Positions 36,023-46,542 of a stretch of DNA of 64,000 bases are shown here, piece by piece. Under the pieces are notes generated by a model. The model did no database searches. It had not been told where the DNA came from and saw only the letters and a list, made by a program, of their open reading frames with translations. The position numbers and the translations under genes are program-made. The stretch is from Acidobacteriota bacterium (lineage in GTDB: Bacteria > Acidobacteriota > Blastocatellia > RBC074): assembly GCA_016789605.1 (NCBI GenBank), contig JAEUQO010000064.1, forward strand, positions 1 through 64,000, in the 5' to 3' direction. Numbering within the stretch: the first letter of the stretch is position 1; each line of letters begins with the position of its first letter.

Positions 36023-37405
36023 TTACTCGCCGTCCAAATTGATTTTGAACCGTTCCGCCATGCGGTATAGCGTGCGCCGGTCAATTTGCAGCACTTCTGC
36101 CGCGCGGGTGCGGTTGCCATTGACGGATTCGAGCACGTGCAGCAAATAGCGGCGCTCCATTTCTTCCAGCGAAGGCAAGTCCGCAAACGTTCTGGCTTGC
36201 CACGACGAATCGCCTTCCTTTCGTTTGCGCAACCGCACAGGCAAATCCGCTTCTGTAATAACTTGTCCGCGCGAATGCAGGACGGCGTGCTCAATCGAAT
36301 TTTCCAGTTCCCGCACGTTGCCGCTCCAATCGTAATCATAGAGCGCTTTTAACGCCTGTTCTGACAGCGTCACCTGCTTGCCGGTTTCGGCACAGGTGCG
36401 GCGCAAAAAATGATGCGCCAGCAGCGGAATGTCTTCGCGGCGTTCGCGCAACGGCGGAACAAGAAGCGTGATGACACTCAACCGGTAATACAAATCTTCG
36501 CGAAAGCGTCCGGCTTTGACTTCCTGTTCCAGATTGCGATTTGTAGCGGCAATGACGCGCACATCAATTTTTGTCGCTTTGGTCGCACCGACACGACGGA
36601 TTTCGCTTTCCTGCAGTGCACGCAGCAATTTGACCTGTAACGCAGCGCTCGTCTCGCCGATTTCGTCCAGAAAAATCGTTCCGCCTTCAGCTTCCTCAAA
36701 CAATCCTTTTTTGTCAGAGATTGCGCCGGTAAAACTTCCGCGCACATGGCCAAACAGCTCGGCTTCGAGCAAGGTTTCGGTCAGCGCGCCGCAATTGACG
36801 GCAATGAACGGATGCGCCACGCGCGGACTGTGTTGGTGAATGGCGCGCGCAACCAGTTCTTTGCCTGTGCCGGATTCGCCAATGATCAGGACGGTAGAGC
36901 GATACGCCGCTACCCGCGCGATTTCCATGTATAGTTCGATCATCTGGCGGCTGTGTCCGACCAAACCCGATGACGCATAACGGGCCGAAAGTTCCTTGAG
37001 CGTTTCGGGTTCGGGGGGCGTCGCTTCTTCGGCTAGCTGCAAGGCGCGGCGCGCTGTGGCGACGACTTCCTGCACATTGAATGGTTTGCTAATGAAATCG
37101 AACGCGCCTTCGCGCACGGCTTCGATGGCGGTTTCGAGCGTGCCAAATCCGCTGATCAAAATCACCTGGGCTTGCGGCGCGATCTGGCGAAAGTGTTTGA
37201 GCAATTCGATGCCGTTCCACTGTTCGTTCAGATTGATGTCGCTGACAATCAAATGAAACTGTTCGGTTTGTACAGCGGCCAGGGCCATCGCCGTATTGAG
37301 CGCCGCGCTGACGCGCCAGCCTTCTTCTTCAAACAGCTCGCGCAGAAAGTCGCAGGTCGCTGCATCATCGTCTATGACCAGAATGTGTTTTTTGTTGTTT
37401 GTCAT
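36023..37405 (-). CDS. NtrC-family sigma54-dependent response regulator
   Basis: 460 residues. A receiver domain (6-120) has D12-D14 and phospho-acceptor D56 in LIVSDINLN. The AAA+ domain (about 150-385) has Walker A GESGTGKE, the sigma54-contact loop written GSFTGA instead of the usual GAFTGA, Walker B GGTIFLDEIGE and arginine region FREDLYYRL. A Fis-type helix-turn-helix closes it (NRTRAAEVLQIDRRTLYRMA). The open frame extends over 100 codons upstream, but that part is a shadow of the kinase gene; ATG at 37405 gives the family start. It is encoded directly after its histidine kinase. Confidence 0.92.
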   Translation of the reverse strand: MTNNKKHILVIDDDAATCDFLRELFEEEGWRVSAALNTAMALAAVQTEQFHLIVSDINLNEQWNGIELLKHFRQIAPQAQVILISGFGTLETAIEAVREGAFDFISKPFNVQEVVATARRALQLAEEATPPEPETLKELSARYASSGLVGHSRQMIELYMEIARVAAYRSTVLIIGESGTGKELVARAIHQHSPRVAHPFIAVNCGALTETLLEAELFGHVRGSFTGAISDKKGLFEEAEGGTIFLDEIGETSAALQVKLLRALQESEIRRVGATKATKIDVRVIAATNRNLEQEVKAGRFREDLYYRLSVITLLVPPLRERREDIPLLAHHFLRRTCAETGKQVTLSEQALKALYDYDWSGNVRELENSIEHAVLHSRGQVITEADLPVRLRKRKEGDSSWQARTFADLPSLEEMERRYLLHVLESVNGNRTRAAEVLQIDRRTLYRMAERFKINLDGE

Positions 37406-37469
37406 CGGTGCCGAAAACTGAAAGACGCCAGCGCGAATTTGCCTTGTGACAAAAGCGTTGCCGTCGGCT

Positions 37470-39038
37470 TCAAACTTTTTGTTGCGCTGTGTTGGCACGC
37501 TCTTCGGCGATGGGCAAGCGCAACTGGAATTCCGCGCCCGCGCCGGGCGTACTGGCGACGGTGATGTTGCCGCCGTGTTCGCGCAAAATCTGCTGCACGA
37601 CCGACAAACCCAAACCGCTGCCGCGTCCGGCGGGTTTAGTCGTAAACAGCGGGTCGAAAATGCGGGCTTTGATTTCGTCTTTGATGCCCTCGCCGGTGTC
37701 GCGGCAATGCACGGCCACAAAGCCATTGGCGGCGGCGGTCGAAAAGTGCAACTGGCCGCCTGCGGGCATCGCGTCCAGACTGTTGTTGATCAAATTGATG
37801 AACACCTGTTGCAACTGTTCACCGTCACCGGAAATGAGCGGCAAGCCGGGCGCAAAATCCGTCTGAAGTTCGACCTGGTGTGCAGCCAGCGTCGGGGCCG
37901 TGACTTCAAAAATACGGCGCAGCAGCAGATTCAGATCGAGTGGTTCCAGTTGTGGTTGGGGACGGCGTGTGGCGTCAAGCATGTTGCGAACGATGCGTTC
38001 GATGCGAGCGATTTGCGCGCTGATCAGTTCCAGCCGTTCACAAGTTTTGGCATCGGTCGTACGCGCGGTCAGCAATTGCACGTGCCCGGAAATTAGGTTG
38101 AGCGGCGTGCCGACTTCGTGGGCGAATTGCGCCGCCAATTGCCCCGCCGCTGCCAGCCGTTCAAACTTGGTCAGTTCGCGCTGATACTCAAAAAGCGTCG
38201 TGTTGGCTTCTTCGAGCTGGGTGTTGCGTTCAGCCAGTGCCAGCGTGGCTTCTTGCACGCGACCTTCCAGTTGTTTTTGGTAGGCTTCACGTTCGCTGGT
38301 CATCGCGCGCAAGCGGGCGATCATGTGATTAAACGAAACCGCCAATTGCCCGAATTCGTCGCGTACGCGCACCGGCGCCGCGGCTTCAAGGTTGCCCGCG
38401 CGCACGGCGGACATCGTGCGCAGCAAATCTTCCACCGGTTTGTAGAGCACCTGGCTGAAAAGCACGTAAAACAATCCGGTGATGACAAGCACCGCAAAAG
38501 CGAGCAGGGCGATGGCAATGCTGGTGATGCGCTGTGGCAAATCTGAAAATTCGACGGCGGTTGTGGTTAAACTGACGGCGCCGCGAAAATCGTTGTTTTC
38601 AAAAATCGGCGCGGCGGCATAAATCACAGATGCAGTGCCGGTGTCAGTGGTTCTGACGCGCAAATGGGCAACCGGTTCGCCGCGTTTCAACGGCACCAGA
38701 TCGGCGGCGGCGATGACTTCGCGTTCGTCTTGTTCCAGGCGAATGACTTCGGTCAGTCCTTTGTTGGTCTGGCCGTAAATGCGAATTTGCTGGATTTGCC
38801 CTTCGCGGTCGTCCTTGAATTTCCAGGCGCGCGCCTGCAATTCGCTGGTCGTGAGCGAAGAGCCGTAGGTCAGCACGTTGGCCAGTTGGGTGGCCCAGAT
38901 CATCGCGCGTTGTTCCTGATCCTGCAGCTCCAGGCTTTTGACCTTGGTCGCAAAGAAATAGACGAACAGCAACAGCACCAGTGTGAGCACAACGGCTGTC
39001 CATAATGTCATGCGCGTGTAAAGCTTGAGCGGTTTCAT
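37470..39038 (-). CDS. sensor histidine kinase (NtrB/AtoS-like)
   Basis: 522 residues. Two membrane helices (about 10-30 and 172-195) flank a periplasmic sensor of the double-Cache size. HAMP (about 196-248), a coiled-coil (250-295), HisKA with H307 in AAQFAHEVGTPLNLISGH, and an ATPase domain with INLINNSLDAMPAGG and GRGSGLGLSVVQQILREHGG follow. It should phosphorylate the sigma54 activator encoded 64 bases downstream. The signal is unknown. Confidence 0.92.
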   Translation of the reverse strand: MKPLKLYTRMTLWTAVVLTLVLLLFVYFFATKVKSLELQDQEQRAMIWATQLANVLTYGSSLTTSELQARAWKFKDDREGQIQQIRIYGQTNKGLTEVIRLEQDEREVIAAADLVPLKRGEPVAHLRVRTTDTGTASVIYAAAPIFENNDFRGAVSLTTTAVEFSDLPQRITSIAIALLAFAVLVITGLFYVLFSQVLYKPVEDLLRTMSAVRAGNLEAAAPVRVRDEFGQLAVSFNHMIARLRAMTSEREAYQKQLEGRVQEATLALAERNTQLEEANTTLFEYQRELTKFERLAAAGQLAAQFAHEVGTPLNLISGHVQLLTARTTDAKTCERLELISAQIARIERIVRNMLDATRRPQPQLEPLDLNLLLRRIFEVTAPTLAAHQVELQTDFAPGLPLISGDGEQLQQVFINLINNSLDAMPAGGQLHFSTAAANGFVAVHCRDTGEGIKDEIKARIFDPLFTTKPAGRGSGLGLSVVQQILREHGGNITVASTPGAGAEFQLRLPIAEERANTAQQKV

Positions 39039-39142
39039 ACAATCTCTGCCGGGTATTATACCTATGGCGTAATGACCTTGGCTCGTCTCGCAGCCGTTTT
39101 CTCATCAGTCGCAGGCGGTGAAACAGGCGACAGGTCATTGTG

Positions 39143-39172
39143 TTGACTTGGCGCGCGGTGTAATGGTCTAAT
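39143..39172 (+). promoter_or_regulatory. candidate sigma70 promoter
   Basis: TTGACT and TCTAAT are separated by 18 bases, about 240 bases upstream of the NHL-repeat gene. The surrounding 39039-39409 gap holds nothing else that is recognisable. Confidence 0.3.
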
Positions 39173-39409
39173 GCGCGTCCTGAATTGACAAACGACCTAC
39201 GTGAGCAAGCCTGCAAGCGCTTGTTATCGGCGCTGTCAGCGACTTCACACCGACCTAATTGCCCCCAAAACACAAATCCCCATGAAGGCCTCCCTTACGA
39301 CGGTTGATATGCTGGCTTCTTACTCTTTCTGGCGCGTTCCGCGCACCGTTTCGCCATTATCCGACCGCAATAATTGGGCCACGGAAACTTGTCCGCAGGA
39401 GAATGTACG

Positions 39410-42400
39410 ATGACTGCTCCCAAGTCTTGGCTAGGTAACCTGATTCCCCTACGACCGGCCCACAAACCGGTGCTTGCGCTGGGATTGCTGCTGTTGTTTG
39501 GTTTGTGTTTGAGCTTGCGCAGGCCATTGGCACCGACGGTGGCTGCGCAAGAACCCCGTACGCGCGCCGTGACCGATACGACGATTTCAACATTGGCAGG
39601 CGGCGGTTTTGGCTCAAACGTGCTGGCCAAACAAGCGCCGATGGTGTTGCCCACTGCGGTGGCACTCGATCCGTTAGGACGTGGTTTGTATGTCGTAGAT
39701 GAAGTGGATGGCACCAGTTTGTTGCGCTTCATCAATACCTCGACCGCCAACGTGACACTGGGCGGCATGACCATTCTTCCCAACAACATAAATCTGATCG
39801 CAGGCGGCGGCACACAAACGACCGATGGCGTGTTGCCGATTGATGCCGATCTGGCGCAAGTCACGGGGATGGCCATTGATCCGTCGGGCAACGCGGTATT
39901 TTTGAGCAGCCCATCGTTTTCCTCGATTCGCGTGATCAACGTGAGCGCACAGAATTTCACTGTGCTGGGCAAAACGATCACGCCGAATTCCATCGGGACG
40001 GTGGCGACCATTGATCAAGCCACGTTCCGGGCATTGGCGATTCAACCCGCGACACGCGAGCTGTATTACATTGCGGGACGGCAGGTGTTTCGGCTGAACA
40101 GCTCTGGCGCTCCTGTCGTTGTGGCGGGTGGCGGCAATCCAGCCACAGGCAATGGCGACGGCGGGCAGGCAACACAAGCGCGTTTGACCACGCCCACCGG
40201 CATCGCATTCGACAACAACAACAACTTGTTGATTGCTGACGGCGGAGACGCCCGCACCGTGTTGGGCAGTGTGCGCCGCATCAATGCGCAAGGCGTGATT
40301 TCCACCCTGGCCGGCAGTCTGGATTTTCCCACGGGCATTTGCACCTCGGCTGCGGGCGATGCGTTTGTTGCGCTGGGCAATGCCCAGCAAGTGATGCGCG
40401 TGACGCCTGCCGGAACGCGCACGATCATCTGCGGCAACCAAAACCAATTGATCTGCGATACAAATACAAATCCGAATTGTGGCGACGGCGGCACTGCCAC
40501 ACAGGCATTTTTGAGCATTCCCGACAGTACGGCGAACACGACATTGACGATGGCGGCGGATGCGCGCGGATTGTTTCTGCCGGATTTCCGTTACAAACGT
40601 GTGCGTTTCGTCAATTTGAGCGGACAGCCGACCACCATCGCGGGCACGGCGATCAATCCGCAAACGATCAACACCATCGCCGGCAGCGGCTTGTCTTCGC
40701 CGTATGACGGCACGCTGGCGACCAGTTCAGAGTTGTTTGTGCCGACGGGCGTAACCGTGGATGCGTTGGGCAATTTGTTTATCGCCGACACCGGCAATAA
40801 CCGGTTGCGGTTTGTGAATCGCACCGGATCGCCCATCACGCTGTTTGTGACGACGCCTTTTGCGACAACGGTGCAACCGGGCCAGATCGTCACGCTGAAT
40901 CGCGACGCCGGTGATCCGCAAACGGATGACCGCATTACGACCGCTTTATTTTTAACGCCGCAAGGATTGGTCGCGACGCCCAGCGGCATTTTGATCGTGG
41001 ATTCGCAGGCAGGCGCGCTGATCAAAATTCCGCCGACGTCGGTGTCAGGACGCCGTAGCGGTGTTTTGCGTTTTTTGAATACGAGCAACAGCGACGTCAC
41101 CTTTTTTCCAAACAGCAGCGATGCACGCGTCGTGGTTCCGCCCGGACAGATCAAAGACATCGCGGGCGTGCGTCCGCCCAATAATCCGCAAGTCATCGGC
41201 GACGGATTATCGGCCAACCGCGTGGCGTTTTTCCCGACGGACGTGGCGGTTGATCGTGCCGGAAATATCCTTCTGGCGGATCAAGGCAACAATCGCATTC
41301 GCCGCATTGATGCCGCGACAGGCGTGGTCAGCACTGTGTATGGTGACGGCACATTGACGGTGTTGGGCGCGGCGACGGGCATTTCGTTCGACAACGAAGG
41401 CCGTTTGTACATCGCCGACACGCGCAACAACCGCATCTTGCGGCAGGATACCCCGGGCGGGTCGAATTTTTCGGCGATTGCCGACGCCAGCAAAAACATT
41501 CGTCGTCCGCGTGATCTGGTGGTAGATAGCAAAGGCAAGATTTTTATCACCAACGCGGGCACGCATCAGGTGCTTGATCTGGAAGCGCCCGGCAGCGGTT
41601 TGGGGACGACCAGTGTCGTCGCTGGCAATGGCAACGCGGGCTTTTCAGGTGACGGCGGCCCCGGTGCGCAAGCGCGGCTTTCGCTGCCCAATCCTGGCAC
41701 GGCGACCAACGACATTCAGGTCACGACAGGTATTATTGCGCTGCCCAACGATGATTTGCTTTTTACCGACACGATTAACAACCGCGTGCGTTTGCTGAAA
41801 CGCAATGCCAGCACGCCGCCGGTGGCCAGTGTTTCGGCAGCCAGTTACGCCGGGGCTGAACTCGCCAGCGAAGCCATCACCGCCGCGTTTGGCGACAAAC
41901 TGGCGACTGAGGTCAGAGTCGCGTCAACCACGCCGTTGCCGACAACGCTCGCAGGCACGACCGTGCGCGTGCGCGACAGCGCGGGTGATGAGCGATTTGC
42001 GCCGTTGTTTTTCGTCGCGCCGACACAGATCAACTATCAGGTTCCGCAGGGCAGCACGAGCGGTCCTGCGACAATCACGGTCAACAGCAGCGACGGAACG
42101 GTTTCCACCGGTACGCTCAATATCGCCACGGTCGCGCCCGGACTTTTTGCCGCCAACGCCAACGGACGCGGCGTCGCGGCGGCGGTCGTGTTGCGCGTCA
42201 AAGAAAACGGCGCACAAACTTTTGAAGCCATCTCGCGTTTCGACGCGGCGCAGAACGGCTTTGTCACGGTGCCGATTGATCTGGGCCCGGCGACCGATCA
42301 ACTGTTTCTGATTTTGTTTGGCACGGGCACGCGGTTTCGTTCCGGGTTGTCAGGCGTCAGCGCCACCATCGGCGGGGCAAATTCCGAAGTGTTGTATGTC

Positions 42401-42538
42401 GGCCCGGCAGAAGGATACGTCGGTTTGGATCAGATCAACTTGCGCATTCCGCGCAGTCTGGGCGGACGCGGGGTGGTGACTGTGGCGATGATCTTTGATG
42501 GGAAAGCCGCCAACAATACCACTATGGAAATCAAATAA
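39410..42538 (+). CDS. secreted NHL-repeat protein with TIGR03437 C-terminal domain
   Basis: 1042 residues. ATG at 39410 lies behind AGGAG. An N-terminal hydrophobic segment (about 20-42) exports it. Residues 55-800 carry NHL-type beta-propeller repeats, each with variants of [21 protein letters not shown] or [14 protein letters not shown]. From about residue 800 to the end lies the TIGR03437 domain ([54 protein letters not shown]), seen almost only in Acidobacteria and of unknown role, perhaps surface sorting. A long hairpin ends the gene. Probably a surface or extracellular interaction protein. Confidence 0.88.
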   Translation: MTAPKSWLGNLIPLRPAHKPVLALGLLLLFGLCLSLRRPLAPTVAAQEPRTRAVTDTTISTLAGGGFGSNVLAKQAPMVLPTAVALDPLGRGLYVVDEVDGTSLLRFINTSTANVTLGGMTILPNNINLIAGGGTQTTDGVLPIDADLAQVTGMAIDPSGNAVFLSSPSFSSIRVINVSAQNFTVLGKTITPNSIGTVATIDQATFRALAIQPATRELYYIAGRQVFRLNSSGAPVVVAGGGNPATGNGDGGQATQARLTTPTGIAFDNNNNLLIADGGDARTVLGSVRRINAQGVISTLAGSLDFPTGICTSAAGDAFVALGNAQQVMRVTPAGTRTIICGNQNQLICDTNTNPNCGDGGTATQAFLSIPDSTANTTLTMAADARGLFLPDFRYKRVRFVNLSGQPTTIAGTAINPQTINTIAGSGLSSPYDGTLATSSELFVPTGVTVDALGNLFIADTGNNRLRFVNRTGSPITLFVTTPFATTVQPGQIVTLNRDAGDPQTDDRITTALFLTPQGLVATPSGILIVDSQAGALIKIPPTSVSGRRSGVLRFLNTSNSDVTFFPNSSDARVVVPPGQIKDIAGVRPPNNPQVIGDGLSANRVAFFPTDVAVDRAGNILLADQGNNRIRRIDAATGVVSTVYGDGTLTVLGAATGISFDNEGRLYIADTRNNRILRQDTPGGSNFSAIADASKNIRRPRDLVVDSKGKIFITNAGTHQVLDLEAPGSGLGTTSVVAGNGNAGFSGDGGPGAQARLSLPNPGTATNDIQVTTGIIALPNDDLLFTDTINNRVRLLKRNASTPPVASVSAASYAGAELASEAITAAFGDKLATEVRVASTTPLPTTLAGTTVRVRDSAGDERFAPLFFVAPTQINYQVPQGSTSGPATITVNSSDGTVSTGTLNIATVAPGLFAANANGRGVAAAVVLRVKENGAQTFEAISRFDAAQNGFVTVPIDLGPATDQLFLILFGTGTRFRSGLSGVSATIGGANSEVLYVGPAEGYVGLDQINLRIPRSLGGRGVVTVAMIFDGKAANNTTMEIK

Positions 42539-42555
42539 CGCGGCTGCCTGGCTGT

Positions 42556-42610
42556 ACAAGAAAATGGGCAGAAACAAGAGACATTCTCTTGTTTCTGCCC
42601 ATTTTCTTGT
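42556..42610. terminator. long perfect hairpin between convergent genes
   Basis: Twenty-six-base perfect arms (42556-42581 and 42585-42610) with a 3-base loop lie between the NHL-repeat gene and msrB, 17 bases from each stop. The A-rich outer part pairs with a T-rich one, as expected of a bidirectional terminator. Confidence 0.85.
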
Positions 42611-42627
42611 TGATTGGTTGTTGCCGA

Positions 42628-43131
42628 TTACGGTTGTTTAACGAACTTCAGCGACGCGGAATTAATGCAGTAACGCAACCCGGTGGGTTCCGGCCCGTCG
42701 TCAAACACGTGGCCCAAGTGCGCATTGCAGCGGCTGCAATGGACTTCAGTGCGGCGCATTCCCAGCGAGACATCGGTTTCTGTCCCTACGTTTTTGCGTT
42801 CGAGAGGCTTCCAGAAACTGGGCCAGCCAGTGCCCGAATCGAATTTGTGTTTTGAGCTGAACAGTTCTTGTTCACAGCACACGCATACATACGTGCCGTT
42901 TTCGTGGTGATCCCAGAATGCGCCGGTGAAGGCTTGCTCAGTGCCTTTTTTGCGCGTGACGTAAAACTGAATTTCCGTCAGCATCTGCTTCCACTCGGCG
43001 TCGGTTTTGACGACCTTTTCTCGTTGCGCAGTTTCTTTTTTGGGTTTGGCGGGCGGCGATTGTTTGGTGGCTTGCGCCAGACCATACCCACCGGCAATTG
43101 CCAAGACGATAAAGCAAATCACTGCTTTCAT
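42628..43131 (-). CDS. msrB: exported peptide-methionine (R)-S-oxide reductase
   Basis: 167 residues. ATG at 43131 follows AAGGAG. A signal peptide (1-19, [10 protein letters not shown]) places it in the periplasm. The MsrB domain (about 40-165) has two zinc CXXC pairs (CVCCEQ and CSRCNAH), the [11 protein letters not shown] substrate segment and catalytic Cys in [12 protein letters not shown]. It reduces R-methionine sulfoxide in oxidised envelope proteins. No MsrA or thioredoxin-like partner is adjacent. Confidence 0.95.
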   Translation of the reverse strand: MKAVICFIVLAIAGGYGLAQATKQSPPAKPKKETAQREKVVKTDAEWKQMLTEIQFYVTRKKGTEQAFTGAFWDHHENGTYVCVCCEQELFSSKHKFDSGTGWPSFWKPLERKNVGTETDVSLGMRRTEVHCSRCNAHLGHVFDDGPEPTGLRYCINSASLKFVKQP

Positions 43132-43275
43132 ATGACATCTCTCCTTTGGTTGGCTTTTGCAGTTTTCCTGACAGGTTGCTCGCGTCAGGCGCGCTGCAAG
43201 CATACGCGAGAGAGAATAGATCATGAAATCCACCGGTGAACTGTGGCTGACAATACAAACCGGTTGCGGACGGCG

Positions 43276-44499
43276 TTATTGCGCGATGCTGATTTGTACG
43301 GTGTTGGCGGCGCGGCCATCCACGGTCACCACAACATCTACCACACCGCGCCCGCGCACTTCTTGGGGCAATTTGACGTTGAGCTGATCCAGACCGGCAA
43401 AGCGCGAATGTGCGCCCAGAAAGGCGACTTCGGCGTTGACGCCGCCGATCGTGACGCGCACGTTTGCCATATTGCTGCGGCGTCGCAGCCCCGTGCCATA
43501 CAGCACCAGATAGTTCGGACGACTGGCAGTTCCCACGTTCAACGGGCGAATGGACCCGTCGGTATAGGCGACCGATTGATACGTGACGCCGTCATAGGTG
43601 GTTTGTGCCGCAGGCGTGCCTTTGCCGCTGGCAAAAAACGTGAAGATGCTGGGGCTGACGTTTTCCACGCTCATGCTGCCGGTCGCCACAACACCGCTAT
43701 TGGTCATGACCTTGACCACGGCTGTGCCCGGATCAATGTTGATTGGAACCAGATAATTGATTTGCGTGGGCGACACATACAGCAACGAAGCCGGGATGCC
43801 GTTGACCGTGACGGTGACGCCCGCCAATGACAACGGCAACGGAAAGGCGGTTGCGGCTGTGGTGCTGGTTGCGAGTTGATTGCCAAAGGCGGCGGCAATC
43901 GCGTCTGGCGCGGTGCTTGGTTGATAACTGGCAGCGTTGACCGAACGCACAAGCTGCGAGGTTTCGCCGCCAGATTCCAGCGTCGCATCCACATAGCTGC
44001 CAAAATCCGTAATCCAATACCAGCGATACAACGAAGAGGCAGAATAGCTGCGGCTGATGCCGATCACATTGAAGCCGGAGTTCAACATGGCGGTGTTGTG
44101 ATTGGGCGAGGTTTTCCATTGATTGAACGTGCGCGCCGCATCGGCATAACCAGCGGCAGCGTTTTCGCCGCGCAGCCCCGGATAGTTATAGCCAAACGCC
44201 GTCATACGTGCGAATGGATCGCGGCCCAGACTGTCTGTATGACTGAAATAGTTTTTGGCCGCCATATCCGCCGTCATCCAGTCGGCGGCCCGCGTCAGCG
44301 ACAGCGAAACGCGCAACGGTGTCAACCCTTGTTGCGCGCGATAATCGTTGATCAGTTTGAGTATGGTTTGCTCTTCGACGTCGAGCGTCGGCGTTTGCGC
44401 CCAGAGCGGACAGGCAAACGCCAGCAGCAAACAGCAGATTCCCAGCCAGTGAATGCGCGCGCGCGCCGCAACAGAAAAACACACGACCTTTGGCACCAT
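43276..44499 (-). CDS. CAP-domain protein with TIGR03437 C-terminal domain
   Basis: 407 residues. A signal sequence (about 12-35, CCLLLAFACPLWAQ) is followed by a CAP/SCP domain at 42-170: LINDYRAQQGLTPLRV, HTDSLGRDPFARM, GENAAAGY and the NHNTAML motif. The C-terminal 220 residues are a TIGR03437 domain (YVSPTQINYLVP, LVLYGTGLRRRSNM, GLDQLNVKLP), matching the end of the NHL-repeat protein. ATG at 44499 is preferred because GGAG lies ten bases upstream; ATG at 44514 or TTG at 44520 are alternatives. Bacterial CAP domains lack a settled activity. Confidence 0.88.
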   Translation of the reverse strand: MVPKVVCFSVAARARIHWLGICCLLLAFACPLWAQTPTLDVEEQTILKLINDYRAQQGLTPLRVSLSLTRAADWMTADMAAKNYFSHTDSLGRDPFARMTAFGYNYPGLRGENAAAGYADAARTFNQWKTSPNHNTAMLNSGFNVIGISRSYSASSLYRWYWITDFGSYVDATLESGGETSQLVRSVNAASYQPSTAPDAIAAAFGNQLATSTTAATAFPLPLSLAGVTVTVNGIPASLLYVSPTQINYLVPINIDPGTAVVKVMTNSGVVATGSMSVENVSPSIFTFFASGKGTPAAQTTYDGVTYQSVAYTDGSIRPLNVGTASRPNYLVLYGTGLRRRSNMANVRVTIGGVNAEVAFLGAHSRFAGLDQLNVKLPQEVRGRGVVDVVVTVDGRAANTVQISIAQ

Positions 44500-45014
44500 A
44501 AAACTTTGCTCCATCTTCAAAACTTGATTGCACGGGCAGGCACACGTATCCCGGCCTGCGCCAGCAGACGTTGTTAGGGATGCAGTGGAAGTGGTTGCGT
44601 GCTCAGGGTGAGAAGACTGCCAAACGCAGAGTCTGAAAACGCGAAATGAATTGAGGCACGGGGTGCGGCTAAGGCGGTTTACCTCAGCGCAAGAAAAGAA
44701 CAGGGCGACAACGAAATTTTATAAGGGGAACACGAAGCAAGTGGGTCGGCGGCTTCGCGAAATCTTTACCGTAGAAAGAAAGCTAGCAAAGGCGGGCACG
44801 GATGGTCTTTTAACACAAGCCGCGCGACAGAGTAAACCTACGATTTCGTTGAATCTGACAAGATGAGAGACGGCTGCCAATTTGAGCGAAAAGACTCTCT
44901 GTTTGAGCGGGCTTTTTCCTCGGGGTGTCGCGTCGGGCTGATTTTCCAGGCGTGGCGTGTATAATTCGCGCTTGATTCCCATCACGCACAAATCACCGGA
45001 GGCATCATCCATCC
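44500..45014. other. intergenic region between CAP gene and argG
   Basis: About 515 bases divergently flanked. Short frames on both strands lack ribosome binding sites and do not resemble proteins. The right part holds the argG promoter; the left part must contain the CAP-gene promoter, which I cannot place. Confidence 0.5.
44937..44965 (+). promoter_or_regulatory. argG promoter candidate
   Basis: A perfect TATAAT at 44960-44965 lies 49 bases before the argG ATG. A weak GCTGAT stands about 17 bases upstream as the -35 element, so an activator may be needed. Confidence 0.45.
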
Positions 45015-46217
45015 ATGACCGAACAAGTCAAACGAGTGGCCCTGGCATATTCGGGCGGACTCGACACCTCAATCATCATTCCCTGGCTCAAGGAAAACTA
45101 TAACTGCGAAGTCGTCGCCATCGCGGGCGATGTCGGCCAAGCGGAAGAGCTGGACGGCCTGACCGAAAAAGCCATCAAGACCGGCGCGGTCGAATGTTAC
45201 GTCGAAGACCTGCGTCAGGAATTCATCACTGAATACATCTGGCCGACGCTCAAGGCCGGAGCCGTCTACGAACACAAATATTTGCTGGGCACTTCGTTTG
45301 CGCGGCCCGTGATTGCCAAACGTCAGGTCGAAATCGCCAAACAAACTGGTTGCACGGCGCTGGCGCACGGTTGTACCGGCAAAGGCAACGATCAGGTTCG
45401 CTTCGAACTGACTTTCAAAGCACTCGCGCCTGAAATGGAAGTCATCGCACCTTGGCGCGAATGGGACATTGTTTCGCGCGAAGACGCGATTGATTACGCC
45501 ACCGAACGCCAGATTCCCATCACCGCCAGCCGCGAAAAGATTTACTCACACGATCGCAACATTTGGCATTTGTCGCACGAAGGCGGCATTTTGGAAGACC
45601 CCGCCAACGAACCCGAAGAATCCATGTTCGAGCTGACGGTTGCGCCGGAAAAAGCGCCCGACACGCCCGAATATGTCGAGATCGGATTCGAAAGCGGCAT
45701 TCCGGTTTCGGTCAACGGTGAACACCTTGATCCGATTCCGTTGCTCGAAAAGCTGAACGAAATCGGCGGACGCAATGGCTGCGGTCGCGTTGATCTGGTC
45801 GAAAATCGCCTGGTCGGTATGAAATCGCGTGGCGTCTATGAAACGCCCGGCGGCACGTTGTTGCTGGCGGCGCTGCGCGAACTCGAATCGCTTTGCCTGG
45901 ATCGCGAATCAGCCCATTACAAGGAAATCATCGCGCACAAATATTCCGAGATGGTGTATTTCGGGCAATGGTTCACGCCCTTGCGCGAAGCGATTGACGC
46001 GTTCGTCAACACGCTGATGGCGCCGGTCAGCGGTTCGTGCAAACTGAAACTCTACAAAGGCAATGTGATCGTCGCCGGACGCACTTCGCCGAATACGTTG
46101 TATCGGCCCGATCTGGCTTCGTTCACGATGGGCGCCAGCTACGACCAAAAAGACGCTGCAGGCTTCATCAACATTTTGGGCTTGCCGCTGAAGGTCAAAG
46201 CGCTGACCCAGAAGTAA
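45015..46217 (+). CDS. argG: argininosuccinate synthase
   Basis: 400 residues joining citrulline and aspartate with ATP in arginine synthesis. The PP-loop [10 protein letters not shown] (9-18) binds [33 protein letters not shown] and the C-terminal tetramer segment [13 protein letters not shown] are family marks. No other arginine genes are adjacent, so it is transcribed alone from the TATAAT promoter upstream. Confidence 0.97.
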   Translation: MTEQVKRVALAYSGGLDTSIIIPWLKENYNCEVVAIAGDVGQAEELDGLTEKAIKTGAVECYVEDLRQEFITEYIWPTLKAGAVYEHKYLLGTSFARPVIAKRQVEIAKQTGCTALAHGCTGKGNDQVRFELTFKALAPEMEVIAPWREWDIVSREDAIDYATERQIPITASREKIYSHDRNIWHLSHEGGILEDPANEPEESMFELTVAPEKAPDTPEYVEIGFESGIPVSVNGEHLDPIPLLEKLNEIGGRNGCGRVDLVENRLVGMKSRGVYETPGGTLLLAALRELESLCLDRESAHYKEIIAHKYSEMVYFGQWFTPLREAIDAFVNTLMAPVSGSCKLKLYKGNVIVAGRTSPNTLYRPDLASFTMGASYDQKDAAGFINILGLPLKVKALTQK

Positions 46218-46321
46218 GACTTCGACTTCAAATTTCAGATGTTCGGCAGGTTGCTGCGTAGCCCGTTCAACCTGCCGAATACATCCTCATTAGATCATTT
46301 TTCAATTTGCTTTACGGATTG

Positions 46322-46377
46322 GCCACAGAGCCACGGAGGCTCAGAGAAATACTTAGAAACCTCTGTGCCTCTGTGGC
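46322..46377. repeat. CACAGAG-type imperfect palindrome, copy 1
   Basis: Eighteen-base arms (46322-46339 and 46360-46377) match at 16 positions. They are built from the words GCCACAGAG and CTCTGTGGC, the same words as in the palindrome at 48288. It lies about 100 bases past argG and may act as terminator. Confidence 0.6.
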
Positions 46378-46406
46378 AAAACCCTTACGCCAAAATGAAA
46401 TCTGAT

Positions 46407-46508
46407 CTAATCAGAACACGTGACATTGGTACACGACAAAGTCAGGACGCCAAGATTCATCGGAATGTTTAAGCGTCGCGTGTTCTGATGACGGCTGTTA
46501 CGATTTAG
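46407..46508. repeat. MITE-like inverted-repeat element, copy 2
   Basis: About 94% identical to 31781-31883. The 15-base arms (46410-46424 and 46475-46489) still pair fully because the one changed base gives a G-U pair. It ends 35 bases before the DUF4412 lipoprotein start, so it lies in that gene's leader or promoter region. Confidence 0.8.
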
Positions 46509-46542
46509 TCATTGAATCGTCAGCACCAAACAAGGAGATGCA

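Noticed and set aside
44651-45012. Small frames on both strands upstream of argG
   Set aside because: No start signals, overlap the argG promoter, and no protein-like features.
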